NCBI GenBank assembly: GCA_963699805.1
Contig: CAVOVH010000011.1
Span: 1-64,000 of the forward strand
DNA from: JAGTVG01 sp963699805
Lineage (GTDB): Bacteria; Bacteroidota; Bacteroidia; Cytophagales; Cyclobacteriaceae
Reading direction: 5' to 3'
Length of the DNA stretch: 64,000 bases
Shown here: positions 48,001 to 56,733 of the stretch, piece by piece
How the letters are laid out: every line of letters begins with the position of its first letter
Numbering within the stretch: the first letter of the stretch is position 1
The notes under the pieces: generated by a model
Databases searched by the model: none
Told to the model about the DNA's origin: nothing
Seen by the model: the letters and a program-made list of their open reading frames with translations, nothing else
Position numbers and translations under genes: made by a program

Positions 48001-49124
48001 CCTATAATATAACCATCACGGTATTTGACACGCATGATGCCAGTGATTCTGAAGTTATTAAAATTACGGTAAATGAAAGAATGAACGGTAATTCAAATCC
48101 TCAGTTGAAGGGTGTTGGCAACATCAATGTTAAAAATGGCAATAAATTTGATAAATTACTTTCTTCTACTGATCCGGACGGAGATGCCATCACCTATTCT
48201 TTGTCCAGAAATCTGAGATTTGCTACTTTTACGGATTATAAAGATGGCACTGCTTTACTTTCACTGTCTCCTACTAAAAATGATATAGGAAGGTATACGC
48301 TTACGATTACCGTTAAAGATGCCAATAACGGTACTGATTCGGAATCGATATCTATTTATGTTGAGGATGGTGATTTTGAAAATCTCGCAAATAGCCCGGT
48401 TACGGTAACCGGTGTTAATTCCGGAGGGACGACATTTACTTTGGGAGGAACTGATCTTCTTCAGGATCAATATTATGATGATGGCTTTGTTTATGATGTG
48501 AGTGATCCAATTGAAGGTACTAATAATGATTATTTATATCAAACAGAACGCTTTGGGGCATTAAAGTATAATATTCCCGTACCGGGATACGGTAATTATA
48601 CTGTTCGACTCCATTTTGCTGAGATATATTATTTATCCGGTGCGGTTGGCGCAAGAGTATTTAATGTAAATGTCGAGGATGGACAGGGCACATTGAACAA
48701 CTATGATATCAATGCGGATGTCGGACCGTTAAAGGCTACAATCAGAACATTCAATGAAATCTCAGTATATGATGGCAAATTAACAATTGAACTTTCCAGT
48801 GTTATAGGTAATCCAAAAATTTCTGCTATTGAAATTTTAAAAGAAGGAGATTTCGATATCATTGCAGGTATTGAACCGGATGACTCAGAAAGAAGCCTAT
48901 CAATTTATCCGAATCCAACCAATGGGATATGTACTATTGAATTACCATTAGACAAATATTCAGTAGAAGAATTGCCTTATGTCTTATATGATCTGGCAGG
49001 TAGAGTTGTAGATCAATCGACAGTTAATGGATCTCAAATTACTGTAGATTTGAATGGAAATAAAAAGGGAATTTATATAATAAAAGTCGGAAATTTTCCA
49101 CCAAAGAAAATATTCTTACAATAG
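45039..49124 (+). CDS. T9SS cargo: pectate-lyase-like head, seven Ig-like repeats, malectin-like domain, sorting domain
   Basis: 1361 residues. A signal peptide (LILIAFFSNFFFFNGYAQ) precedes DTAFPGAQGWASTITGGRGG, the start of a pectate-lyase (PL1-like) parallel beta-helix that runs to about residue 430 (VTIAGQTAPPPGISIVGG, IILDHCSFSWSVDENVGI, NPLFKAGSRGVVVNNYIY). Seven repeats of about 95 residues (PPVLTTIGAKTVTEG, SASDANGDAIRF, LTDNQNGTG) follow. Next is a malectin-like domain (VTGVNSGGTTFTLGG, VRLHFAEIYYLSGAVGARVF), then a sorting domain (LSIYPNPTNGICTIELP, YDLAGRVVD, KGIYIIKVGN). The stalk and tail match the gene at 10152; the head is unrelated to it. Inference: exported by T9SS and held on the surface, where it binds or cuts uronic-acid-rich polysaccharide. 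Unlike its paralogue it is intact and its repeats have diverged. Confidence 0.9.
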   Translation: MSISLNPKCWNRVLILIAFFSNFFFFNGYAQDTAFPGAQGWASTITGGRGGQIIRVTNLNASGAGSLKSAIDTPGPRIIVFEVGGVINISSLPYSKIQIKYGDVTIAGQTAPPPGISIVGGFIQSYGNNIVIQHLRIRPGAVGRPSGWEPDCFSPSSSNIILDHCSFSWSVDENVGIWPWVSPFEGSTPDQWRANSPHNITISNCIISEALMYATHTKNPHSMGLIVGDNSTDVAIVGNLLHSNNRRNPLFKAGSRGVVVNNYIYNPGDWAINYVEGTEWSGRNPEWGYMTVIGNVLQYGPNTPSTVDLVTATPAQPDALVKIYMKDNIAKNRTGGSVRLYSGDSKHLVSSIPTWHNSIQPTPASNLKNQMVQNVGARPWDRDPIDARIINEMLSDGSKGSIINYETEVGGLPKYTTTYASFNPADWDLRYMIRKTTSNSPPTLASIGNKTVTEGNVLDVQLSASDPNGDAIRFSVSPNLSFITLKDNQNGTALLKISPVSEDAGTYNITVSASDPNNTKDSEVITLTVNQAVVPNTPPVLTTIGAKTVTEGKILEVPISASDANGDAIRFTVSPDLSFITLTDNQNGTGILKIAPTSDDAGTYNITVTASDTNNDKDSETFTLTINQAVVPNSPPVLISIGNKTATEDKILNVPLSASDADGDAIYLSYSPILSFVTLTDNQDGTGVLKIAPTSGNAGTFTITVTASDPNNGQDSKTFTLTVNKAVVTNTAPVLTSIGNQTVVEGSTLNLELKATDTDGGALTYSVSPNFGFITLNDQQDGNAVLKLSPQSGDAGEYNLTIVVTDDNNAKDSETIHITVNEAQAVNTAPVLNSVGDKTVKVGQKLNITFSSSDSDGDALGYTLSRNLRFAIFTDKRDGTAILELSPDQGDVGRYTLTITVTDENGGSDSESISIYVEAENTAPVFSTIGNIDITENEKLNIPFSSNDVDGDVLRYTISPNISFISMSYDPGGSGILSLNPKPGDSGTYNITITVFDTHDASDSEVIKITVNERMNGNSNPQLKGVGNINVKNGNKFDKLLSSTDPDGDAITYSLSRNLRFATFTDYKDGTALLSLSPTKNDIGRYTLTITVKDANNGTDSESISIYVEDGDFENLANSPVTVTGVNSGGTTFTLGGTDLLQDQYYDDGFVYDVSDPIEGTNNDYLYQTERFGALKYNIPVPGYGNYTVRLHFAEIYYLSGAVGARVFNVNVEDGQGTLNNYDINADVGPLKATIRTFNEISVYDGKLTIELSSVIGNPKISAIEILKEGDFDIIAGIEPDDSERSLSIYPNPTNGICTIELPLDKYSVEELPYVLYDLAGRVVDQSTVNGSQITVDLNGNKKGIYIIKVGNFPPKKIFLQ

Positions 49125-49700
49125 GTATTTATAAAAAGTGATTATCTAAATAAAATAAATTTCAATCAAACCTAAGTAAAGATATTTTAATTTGAATTAT
49201 CTAACACATCAGCCTTCCTTGCAGTTTAAAATAACATTGAGATTGATCACATATCCGGGGGGATATTTACTCAAACCAATTAATTTTCGTATAGTGTGGA
49301 TTTGTCTTTATTGAAGTCACTATTCTGAGTTATAACTTCTTGCCAATATGTTAATTGATCATCCTATTTTCTTTCCTTCATAGCCCGAATAATTCAGTCT
49401 GACGTAATTTTTTTTTTCTTCTATCCGTTTTTTATTGAATAATATTTATTTTTGATATAATTTTTTTTATATAGTTGAATTGTATAATATTATTTGAATT
49501 AAATATATTTATCAAATTATACACACTAAAATTGAATTAAGATTAAATATTGAATTTAAAAGGTAATCTGGATATTCGATGGATTAATAGATATTTCATC
49601 AATAATTTGACTGTTTTGGTGTTGTAAGTAATATTGATTTTCCTCCATTCCGGGAAGAAATCATCTGTCATTAATTGCTAGAATATAAGTTCTCTTGAAA
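49125..49700. other. Intergenic, nothing recognised
   Basis: 576 AT-rich bases after the T9SS gene. No hairpin followed by a T-run, no RNA and no credible frame. Confidence 0.5.
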
Positions 49701-50561
49701 ATGGAAAAAAAATTAAAACGTAAGTTTAGCAAAAGTTTTAAATATTTGAAAAAAAGAATTTATCAATTCTTTATCCCATATTCTAAACAAAAGAATATAT
49801 TATTTATTGTCGGTTGTCAGCGATCAGGAACTACTTTACTTATACGAATATTTGAAAATGATTTGAATACGAATGTCTATAATGAATTCAGTAAGCTGTC
49901 TGGAAAGTATTCGACTAGTAAGCTTCGTTTAAATCCACTTCATATTGTTGAGAAGACCATCAAAAAAGACCGTGCTCCATTCACAATCTTGAAGCCGCTG
50001 GTTGAATCTCAGAATACTTTAAAACTGCTCAATCATTTTAAAAACGGAAAAGCTTTATGGGTATATAGGCATTATAAGGATGTTGCCGCATCAGATCTTA
50101 AACAATTTGGCTTAAAAAATGGAATTAGAAATTTGCGCATTATAAACAATAATACAGATAATTGGCGATCAGAAAACGTTTCAGATGAAGAAAGACAAAT
50201 AATATTGAGATATTTTTCTAAAGATATGAATCCTTACGATGCCGCTGTGTTATTCTGGTTTCTTCGTAATAATTTGTTTTTCAGATTAGGTTTAGATATA
50301 AATCAAAGAGTATTACTGTGTAAATACCAATATTTGGTAAAATTTCCTGGCAGAGTAATACGTGATATTTATAAAAAATCAGAACAGAATTTTCCAGGAG
50401 ATAAGATATACAAGGAAATACACACTGGTTCAATCAAAAAAGGAAAGAATATTCCACTATCACCTGAAATTGAAAAATTAGCCCAAGATTTGTTGAATAG
50501 ATTAGATAAAGTATTCAATGAGAAAAATCCGTCTTTTATAGAGGAATTAACTCCATCTTAA
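49701..50561 (+). CDS. Sulfotransferase family protein
   Basis: About 286 residues from ATG 49701; a TTG at 49695 would add two. The PAPS 5-prime-phosphosulfate loop is clear near residue 40: NILFIVGCQRSGTTLLIRIF. A later ALWVYRHYKDVAASDLKQFG corresponds to the 3-prime-phosphate site (R...S). The N-terminus is very basic (KKLKRKFSKSFKYLKKR) with no signal peptide. Known: transfers sulfate from PAPS to a hydroxyl of a carbohydrate or other acceptor. Position next to the EPS cluster suggests polymer sulfation, but it stands alone on the plus strand, so this is inference. Confidence 0.8.
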   Translation: MEKKLKRKFSKSFKYLKKRIYQFFIPYSKQKNILFIVGCQRSGTTLLIRIFENDLNTNVYNEFSKLSGKYSTSKLRLNPLHIVEKTIKKDRAPFTILKPLVESQNTLKLLNHFKNGKALWVYRHYKDVAASDLKQFGLKNGIRNLRIINNNTDNWRSENVSDEERQIILRYFSKDMNPYDAAVLFWFLRNNLFFRLGLDINQRVLLCKYQYLVKFPGRVIRDIYKKSEQNFPGDKIYKEIHTGSIKKGKNIPLSPEIEKLAQDLLNRLDKVFNEKNPSFIEELTPS

Positions 50562-50865
50562 CAAGAAAATATAATTTCCTTAGGAAAATGTACCATTAAA
50601 TGATAATCTAAAGATTCCTGGGAAAACTAACTGAATAAACAATTTAAATATCTCATTAATGATTGAGCTTAATAGGAGTATACAAAAATACAATTTAAAG
50701 AAAAAATCAGCCTTTATTAGATTTTGAATTTTAGCTATCACAGATTTTAAGTAAATTTACTCCTCTACGATGTAGATTAATTATTGACAATGAATCATTT
50801 TTTGATCAAAATAAATTCGACCTAAATCTTAATATAACATCTATCGTACTTTTTTTTGTGAAGAA
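50562..50865. other. Intergenic, nothing recognised
   Basis: 304 AT-rich bases between the sulfotransferase and the next plus-strand gene. No feature supported. Confidence 0.5.
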
Positions 50866-51531
50866 ATGAAAACTAAGATTAAGGAAATTTTTAGATCATT
50901 TATTCCTCCAATTATATTGAACAAAATCAAAAAGTATTTGAATGAAAAGTATTTTGAACAGTGGAAGATTGATGGGTGTGTGGGTCCTCCTCCCCGTATT
51001 TTAAAACAATTAATAATTGGGGAATATCAGCAAAAATCTTCCTATAAAACCTTTATAGAAACGGGTACCTACCGTGGTGATATGGTAGAAGCACAAAAAT
51101 CAAGATTCAAAAAGATCATATCAATAGAATTAAGTTCCAATTTATATAAAAAGGCAAAACGTAGATTTATAAAAGATAGGCATGTTATTGTTATTCATGG
51201 AGATAGTGGGAAAGTATTACCTAAAATATTGGATGATATTGACGAGCCAGTAATATTCTGGCTTGACGCACATTATTTTGGGGGAATAACTGAAAAAGGA
51301 GATAAAGTATGTCCAATAATCGAGGAATTAGAGGCTATTTTTAATAGTACACTACTTAATCATATTATATTAATTGATGATGCATCATTCTTTGATGGCA
51401 AAGGAGATTATCCTACTATTGAGGAATTAGTTACATGGATTAAAAGTAAGAATAAGGAATATCAGGTGGAGGTAAAACATGATATTATTCGATGTATATT
51501 AAGTAGATTAAACAATCATAATAGCGTTTAA
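50866..51531 (+). CDS. Class I SAM-methyltransferase-like protein
   Basis: 221 residues. The SAM-binding loop is KTFIETGTYRGDMVEAQ, the acidic ribose-binding residue lies in IISIELSSNLYKKAKRRF, and the following motifs are VIVIHGDSGKVLPKIL, VIFWLDAHYFGG and HIILIDDASFFDG. This layout resembles the small methyltransferases found beside EPS and O-antigen clusters. No membrane segment or signal. Substrate unknown; a sugar hydroxyl is possible from context. Confidence 0.7.
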   Translation: MKTKIKEIFRSFIPPIILNKIKKYLNEKYFEQWKIDGCVGPPPRILKQLIIGEYQQKSSYKTFIETGTYRGDMVEAQKSRFKKIISIELSSNLYKKAKRRFIKDRHVIVIHGDSGKVLPKILDDIDEPVIFWLDAHYFGGITEKGDKVCPIIEELEAIFNSTLLNHIILIDDASFFDGKGDYPTIEELVTWIKSKNKEYQVEVKHDIIRCILSRLNNHNSV

Positions 51532-51641
51532 GTCCGAAAATTAATCAGGCCGAATTAATATATATTACCAATCATGAAGATATTCTTATTTAATAACTGG
51601 AAAAAGATTTTCAGCTTTTCGTACTAAAGTTGTTTCCAAAA

Positions 51642-52958
51642 TTATCTGGTTTTATTTTTTGCTAGTCCAGCCTTGATTACTTTGGCCCGTTCTGTTTCAT
51701 AAGGTACAGGTTCAGTGGGCCATGACATTCCGCGTTTCCAAAAATTTTCGGCTCCTTCTCCAAGTAAAAGATTCCAGTGATTTCCTTCCATGCCCCAGGC
51801 ATGATACAACCAACTCCACCCAAATTGTTCGAAGATTTCTATTGCTTCCTTTAAATAATTTGCAGAATCTGGAATAGGCGCCCAACGCACAACACTAAAC
51901 TCAAGTACAATGATTGGAACATTGTATTTATGTTGAAACTCAATTGCTGGCCGTAATATCTCTATTTGTAATGCCTTATTGAATGAGGTCATCAATTCAC
52001 TTGGTATGGGATAGCACGTTTTGAGATAATATGTAATTTCCCAATTACTTTTATATTGTTCCATTGGTAATGGATAGGGTACATTTATTTTTTCCATCGC
52101 TTCAGTTATGCCGGTCGCTTCACTTACTGAAACTCCCTGATGAGTGAATTGATGTGGAGCATAATAATGAATGTCATATATAACCTTGTCGTCGGGTAAC
52201 GGTTCCATATCTTTATATCCAAGCGGTTGCCCACCAGGTCCTGGTTGAAATATTATCCAAGTTTGATCATCTACTTCCCTGATAGCTTTGAGAACACTTT
52301 CCGCTATTGGACGCCATTGTCTAGGTGGGTATGGCAATTGGGCGCGATCAAGAGGCTCCCCCCAGAGGTAATAACCATGAATTACATCTCTGTAATCAAG
52401 TAAAGCTTCTGCAATATTTTCCCATATATCACACAGGGTTCTTTCCAATTGTGGGTGATCCCAGAATGTTGCATCTTGTTTACTGGTTTGATTAGGAAAA
52501 AGATCGCCTCCTATTCCAATGATACATTTCATGTTATGTTTGCGAAGAAGGCGCATATCTTGAATGGCTGAATTTAAAAGTTCGGGTAATTTATTAATGG
52601 CCGGTTCTGTAAGTCCCATACCGAAATCGATTCTTGTACCTAATATGTTAGCTCCCCATTTTTTTGCCATAATCACTTCCTGCTCGAGAATGTTACCTAT
52701 ATCAGTGGTGTTCATTCCACGTAAAATTGAGCTATTATTTGAAATATAATTAGGTTGTGTCGTATCGTTATCAGCATTCTGAAAAGTTGTAGTTAGAAAG
52801 CCAATTATATCAGTTTTATTTACCTTTTCTTTTAGCATTCCGTGCAAGATATTTTCAGAAATCTTAAATGGATCTTCATTTTTGTGGATGGCTGATTTGC
52901 GACCGGATGGACAATAAGTAAATTGTAAAAGAAGTAAAAGAAAGAAAAGTTTTTTCAT
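51642..52958 (-). CDS. GH5-like (cellulase fold) lipoprotein
   Basis: About 438 residues from ATG 52958 (MKKLFFLLLLLQFTYC), giving a clean lipoprotein signal with Cys16; earlier starts (ATG 52970, TTG 52973) add an unhelpful MLIP. The (beta/alpha)8 barrel has MAKKWGANILGTRIDFG, MRLLRKHNMKCIIGIGGDLF, VIHGYYLWGEPLDRAQ (acid/base Glu; family members normally have N-E-P here), WIIFQPGPGG, YDIHYYAPHQFTHQG (conserved His-Tyr) and VPIIVLEFSVVRWAP (nucleophile Glu), then GWSWLYHAWGMEG. Known: GH5 enzymes hydrolyse beta-linked glycans. Likely attached to a membrane facing the periplasm or outside. The Asn to Gly change beside the acid/base is unusual. Confidence 0.78.
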   Translation of the reverse strand: MKKLFFLLLLLQFTYCPSGRKSAIHKNEDPFKISENILHGMLKEKVNKTDIIGFLTTTFQNADNDTTQPNYISNNSSILRGMNTTDIGNILEQEVIMAKKWGANILGTRIDFGMGLTEPAINKLPELLNSAIQDMRLLRKHNMKCIIGIGGDLFPNQTSKQDATFWDHPQLERTLCDIWENIAEALLDYRDVIHGYYLWGEPLDRAQLPYPPRQWRPIAESVLKAIREVDDQTWIIFQPGPGGQPLGYKDMEPLPDDKVIYDIHYYAPHQFTHQGVSVSEATGITEAMEKINVPYPLPMEQYKSNWEITYYLKTCYPIPSELMTSFNKALQIEILRPAIEFQHKYNVPIIVLEFSVVRWAPIPDSANYLKEAIEIFEQFGWSWLYHAWGMEGNHWNLLLGEGAENFWKRGMSWPTEPVPYETERAKVIKAGLAKNKTR

Positions 52959-52973
52959 GGGGATTAGCATCAA

Positions 52974-53292
52974 ATTGAAAATCTACAGAAATTTTTAGAA
53001 AATGAAATAGTAAATAAAAATGTGATTTTTTATTTTGTTTTTATAATTACCTTGAGATTTTCAAGAATAATTTTTATCAATCCATAATAATCTAATGAGT
53101 TTTTATAAAAATATTTAGAAAATGTTCGATAAATATCTCCTATATATACAGAAATCATCACATTGATTAAGGAATTTCAAATCAAATGTTTAGATCAATA
53201 AAATATCAGTTATACGTCTATTAATCCCAAATTTCATTATGCTCAAAATCAGTATTTTTGACTATTGTGGAGTTGATTTAAATAAAGTCTTT
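52974..53292. other. Intergenic, nothing recognised
   Basis: 319 AT-rich bases between the GH5-like and ATP-grasp genes, both on the minus strand. It likely contains the promoter of the GH5-like gene. No other feature seen. Confidence 0.5.
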
Positions 53293-54465
53293 TTAAATAC
53301 CTATTTTTTTTTTGATGCGATACTCAAGAATCTGTAAGCTTTTCAGATATGGTTTCATATCACGCCAATCCAGAATCATAAAGGTCTTACGTCCAAAGTA
53401 AGGCTGTAGAAATCGGATTATATTTTTTGAGGGATCGAGACGGATAAAATTGAGCACATCATCAGTAAGATCTATCAGATAGGTATTTTCATGATATTGA
53501 TCTATACGCACTTGCTTATCCATTATTAAATCCTGATAAATAATCCATGGAAAATCAACACCGCATGCGATCGCAAGATTTGAACTTAGTGGCTGCCGAA
53601 TATTAGCTTCCATTAACTTGAGTTGATTGTCTCTGTAATCACGCTTGAATTCCACACTGGCATATCCATGATAGTTGATTTGTTTGAGTAACCGTCTAGA
53701 TAGTTCGAGCACTTCCTGGTTGACAGGGGTACTTTTCCCGACACGCATCCTACCATACATGGGTGGTGATTGACGTAACTTGATGTTAAAAAATTCGGCG
53801 CTGATATCACCTTTTGTGTTGATGTAAAGCTGCACCTTTTCCATTGTGCGGTAATCGGTACCTGGAATAATTTCGGATATTATTACAGACTGATTTACTT
53901 CCAGCGTGCGCCGGAAATATGCACGCAATTCATCGAATGTCTCACAAATGAATAATTTGGTATTGAAAATTTGTACAAATTCATGTGAAACGACTGGTTT
54001 AATCATAACAGGCAAAAGGATCCGATTCGCAATCGCTTCGAGTTCTTCAAGGTTTTCTGGCTTAAAAATATTTGGATGCGGTACATTTACAGTATCCGCA
54101 AGAGCATAAGCCTTGTCTTTTTCAATAAAAATATCTGCAATATCTGCATCCGGGGCAATCAATCGATAGTGTTCGCTCAATTCAGCCTTATATTGCGAGA
54201 GGGCGAGCATAAAATTATCACTTGTTTCTAGTAGGAGAGCATTGGCCCAGATGTCAACCCGTTTTAGCAAAAAATCTACAAATGCTCGCCTTTCTTTAGG
54301 ATGTGGACAGATCGCGGTTTCTTTCAGATAACGGGAACATAAACCAAATTCGGTTTTATCATGTGTCACGCCGACGACATAAATTCCCCGTTTGCCCAGT
54401 GTACGCGCAATTGCGAGGCCTCCATGTTGGCAACCTAAAATAATAACTTTTGTATCTGTTTTCAT
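53293..54465 (-). CDS. ATP-grasp carboxylate-amine ligase-like protein
   Basis: 390 residues. The N-terminal pre-ATP domain is KVIILGCQHGGLAIARTLGK then RGIYVVGVTHDKTEFG. The ATP-grasp core has FIEKDKAYALADTVNVPHPN, LLPVMIKPVVSHEF, SVIISEIIPGTDYRTM and the metal-binding end QLKLMEANIRQPLSSNLAI, with E-x-N-x-R intact. This differs from the weaker motif in the ATP-grasp protein at 2635. The C-terminal region (about 100 residues) is unassigned. Substrate unknown; relatives join amino acids or small acids. It stands alone, with a candidate promoter just upstream. Confidence 0.8.
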   Translation of the reverse strand: MKTDTKVIILGCQHGGLAIARTLGKRGIYVVGVTHDKTEFGLCSRYLKETAICPHPKERRAFVDFLLKRVDIWANALLLETSDNFMLALSQYKAELSEHYRLIAPDADIADIFIEKDKAYALADTVNVPHPNIFKPENLEELEAIANRILLPVMIKPVVSHEFVQIFNTKLFICETFDELRAYFRRTLEVNQSVIISEIIPGTDYRTMEKVQLYINTKGDISAEFFNIKLRQSPPMYGRMRVGKSTPVNQEVLELSRRLLKQINYHGYASVEFKRDYRDNQLKLMEANIRQPLSSNLAIACGVDFPWIIYQDLIMDKQVRIDQYHENTYLIDLTDDVLNFIRLDPSKNIIRFLQPYFGRKTFMILDWRDMKPYLKSLQILEYRIKKKIGI

Positions 54466-54509
54466 GATTTTTTCAAAAGATCATTACAATATTGTTTTCC
54501 CATTCTTAA

Positions 54510-54538
54510 CAAATTAAGGAAATCGTACTTGTCACAAA
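54510..54538 (-). promoter_or_regulatory. Candidate Bacteroidota-type promoter of the ATP-grasp gene
   Basis: Minus strand TTTG (54538-54535), 17 bases, then TTAATTTG (54517-54510), close to the TTTG/TAnnTTTG consensus with one mismatch. The start codon is 44 bases downstream. Confidence 0.35.
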
Positions 54539-54681
54539 TTTAAATAATATCAATAAATAATTGTATTATTTTCAGAATATATTAATTGTTGGCCATTTGC
54601 ATGAAAGAGGATTACAGAAACAAAAAAAATTAGCATTTTGAGAATAAGTATTCGTCGTCAATATCCACACGCAAGTATGCT

Positions 54682-56046
54682 TCACTTTCCAATACAAAAC
54701 TTCGAAAAAATATTGGCAAGCAGATCATCCGTTGTAATTTCGCCGGTGATTTCGCCGAGGTAATGGAGGGCCAGACGGATGTCCATGGCCATAAAATCAC
54801 CAGTCACACCACTTTCGAGTCCACCGATCACATCATTTAAGGAATTTCTGGCATTGTAGAGACTTTCATAATGGCGGAGATTGGTCACGATCGTATTACC
54901 TGTTCGGAATCCCTCAAGATTTACTTTTTCAAGGATTTTTGATTTCAGTTCTTCCAGATTTTCTTTCTGTTTGGCAGATATCAAAACAAAATCTTTTTGA
55001 TGTTTCAATTCCTCAAGCAAGGAAGAAGGTGCTTCATCCATTTTGTTACCAACCCTGAGGAAGGGGATGCCTAGATTCTCCAGTTTATTCACTTCTTTGT
55101 TGATCTCGACCAGGTTTTCTTCCTTCAGATCGAACATATAAATGATCAGGCTGGCTTCCTTCATCTTCTGACGGGTTCTTTCGACACCGATCTGTTCAAT
55201 CTTGTCCCTGGCTTCCCGGATACCTGCAGTATCAATGAACCGAAAAGTGATTCCTTCGATATGGATCTCGTCTTCAATAAAGTCCCGAGTGGTACCGGCA
55301 ATTTCTGTGACGATGGCTTTTTCTTCATTCAACAAGGCATTCAATAGGGTTGATTTCCCTGCATTTGGTTTTCCGGCAATCACCGTAGGGACTCCTTTTT
55401 TAATCACATTCCCAAGACTGAAACTATCTACCAGTTTAGATATGACCTGAATCAAATCATTGACCAGTTTTCGGAGGTCATCCCGGCTGGCGAATTCCAC
55501 GTCTTCTTCCACAAAGTCCAGTTCCAATTCGATCATGGAAGCGAAATGGATCAACTGTTCTCGCAAGGCCCGGATTTCATGGGAGAATCCTCCCCGCATC
55601 TGATTGAGTGCCGCGAGGTGAGCCGCATCGGAATCTGCCATGATCAGATCGGCTACGGCTTCTGCCTGGGCCAGATCGAATTTCCCATTGAGAAACGCTC
55701 TTTTGGTGAATTCTCCGGGATCTGCCAGGCGGACACCATGACGGATGAGTAACTGAATGATCTGCTGGATGATAAATTGGGAACCATGACAGGAGATCTC
55801 AATTACATTTTCTTTGGTGTAGGAGTGAGGCTCAATGAAAACGGAAACCAACACTTCATCAAGAACTGTCTCCTTGTCGCGTATGGTACCGAAATGAATG
55901 GTATGGGAGGGAACCCTCATGAGATCTTTCCCATGAAATACCTGATTGGCGATCTTAATCGAATCTTTTCCGGATAACCGGATTACACCAATGGCCCCGA
56001 CACCGGGCGGGGTGGCCAAGGCTACGATGGTATCCTGTATGCGCAA
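54682..56046 (-). CDS. mnmE: tRNA-modification GTPase MnmE
   Basis: 454 residues, full length. N-terminal folate-binding domain: DTIVALATPPGVGAIGVIRL and GEFTKRAFLNGKFDLAQAEA. The G domain has VIAGKPNAGKSTLLNALL (G1), TTRDFIEDEI (G2), DTAG (G3) and VGNKMDEA (G4). It ends FSKFCIGK, the conserved C-terminal Cys motif. Known: with MnmG it modifies U34 of several tRNAs. The start is TTG 56046, directly after the TAA of the thioredoxin-like gene (TAATTG); the family N-terminus begins here, and no ATG is available. The two genes form an operon. Confidence 0.95.
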   Translation of the reverse strand: MRIQDTIVALATPPGVGAIGVIRLSGKDSIKIANQVFHGKDLMRVPSHTIHFGTIRDKETVLDEVLVSVFIEPHSYTKENVIEISCHGSQFIIQQIIQLLIRHGVRLADPGEFTKRAFLNGKFDLAQAEAVADLIMADSDAAHLAALNQMRGGFSHEIRALREQLIHFASMIELELDFVEEDVEFASRDDLRKLVNDLIQVISKLVDSFSLGNVIKKGVPTVIAGKPNAGKSTLLNALLNEEKAIVTEIAGTTRDFIEDEIHIEGITFRFIDTAGIREARDKIEQIGVERTRQKMKEASLIIYMFDLKEENLVEINKEVNKLENLGIPFLRVGNKMDEAPSSLLEELKHQKDFVLISAKQKENLEELKSKILEKVNLEGFRTGNTIVTNLRHYESLYNARNSLNDVIGGLESGVTGDFMAMDIRLALHYLGEITGEITTDDLLANIFSKFCIGK

Positions 56047-56586
56047 TTAATTTTTTGAATAACTTTGTGTAAGAAATTCCTGCCAGGTCTGATTTTTATA
56101 ACGGCCTTCCCCCAAATAAATCAAAATGGGCTCCAGGTCTTTTACCGTCAAATAACCAGGAATGGGTTGTATCAGATTTAAGTTTTCATCAAGATAAACC
56201 GTTGTGGGATAGCTAAGTTGACCATTCAAAAAGGCGGCGGCAAGTTCATGATATCCTCGTTGTCCCTGTGATACAAATTTATAAATCCTGTTTTTGAATT
56301 TGATGTCTTCCTTTCCTTCCGCATTCAGTTTAACCGCATAAAAATGATCGTTTAGCTGCGTAATAATTTTAGGATCCTGGAAAGTCGTAGCATCCATTTT
56401 TTTGCACCACCCGCACCAGTCGGTATATACATCCACAAATATTTTTTTAGGCTGGTTAACGTTTAGTTCCTGTACCTGTTCAATGGTATACCATTTAATT
56501 TTTTCCTGTCCATATGTTTCCGGAGAACTGAAATTAATCAGAAATGTCAATAAAATTCCGATTATCAATACCTTTCCTTGCTTCAT
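56047..56586 (-). CDS. Thioredoxin-fold protein with Cys-Gly-Trp-Cys motif
   Basis: 179 residues. Signal peptide (VLIIGILLTFLINFSS) ending near ETYGQEK. Thioredoxin_7-type core: KKIFVDVYTDWCGWCKKMDA, with the redox motif WCGWC, then a cis-Pro region LSYPTTVYLDENLN. Known: periplasmic disulfide reductases or thiol oxidoreductases in Bacteroidota have this form. It abuts mnmE without a gap, though the functions are unrelated. A good -7 element lies 30 bases upstream of its ATG. Confidence 0.87.
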   Translation of the reverse strand: MKQGKVLIIGILLTFLINFSSPETYGQEKIKWYTIEQVQELNVNQPKKIFVDVYTDWCGWCKKMDATTFQDPKIITQLNDHFYAVKLNAEGKEDIKFKNRIYKFVSQGQRGYHELAAAFLNGQLSYPTTVYLDENLNLIQPIPGYLTVKDLEPILIYLGEGRYKNQTWQEFLTQSYSKN

Positions 56587-56615
56587 GATTAATTTTTAAT
56601 TGATCCAATAGATTG

Positions 56616-56623
56616 CAAAAATA
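56616..56623 (-). promoter_or_regulatory. Candidate -7 element for the thioredoxin-mnmE operon
   Basis: Minus strand TATTTTTG, followed by C, a full match to TAnnTTTG. The ATG is 30 bases downstream. No convincing TTTG at the -33 position. Confidence 0.45.
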
Positions 56624-56733
56624 CAAAAATCAATGCACTTGTTTTCAGGGTTTTAGGAGTTATTGTCTATTTCCTTAAATCTTAACACTATTGTTCATTG
56701 AAACCACTGATTAATAACCTGTTTTTCAGTTTT

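Noticed and set aside
51532..51641. Possible bidirectional terminator between convergent genes
   Set aside because: No stable stem followed by a T-run on either strand.
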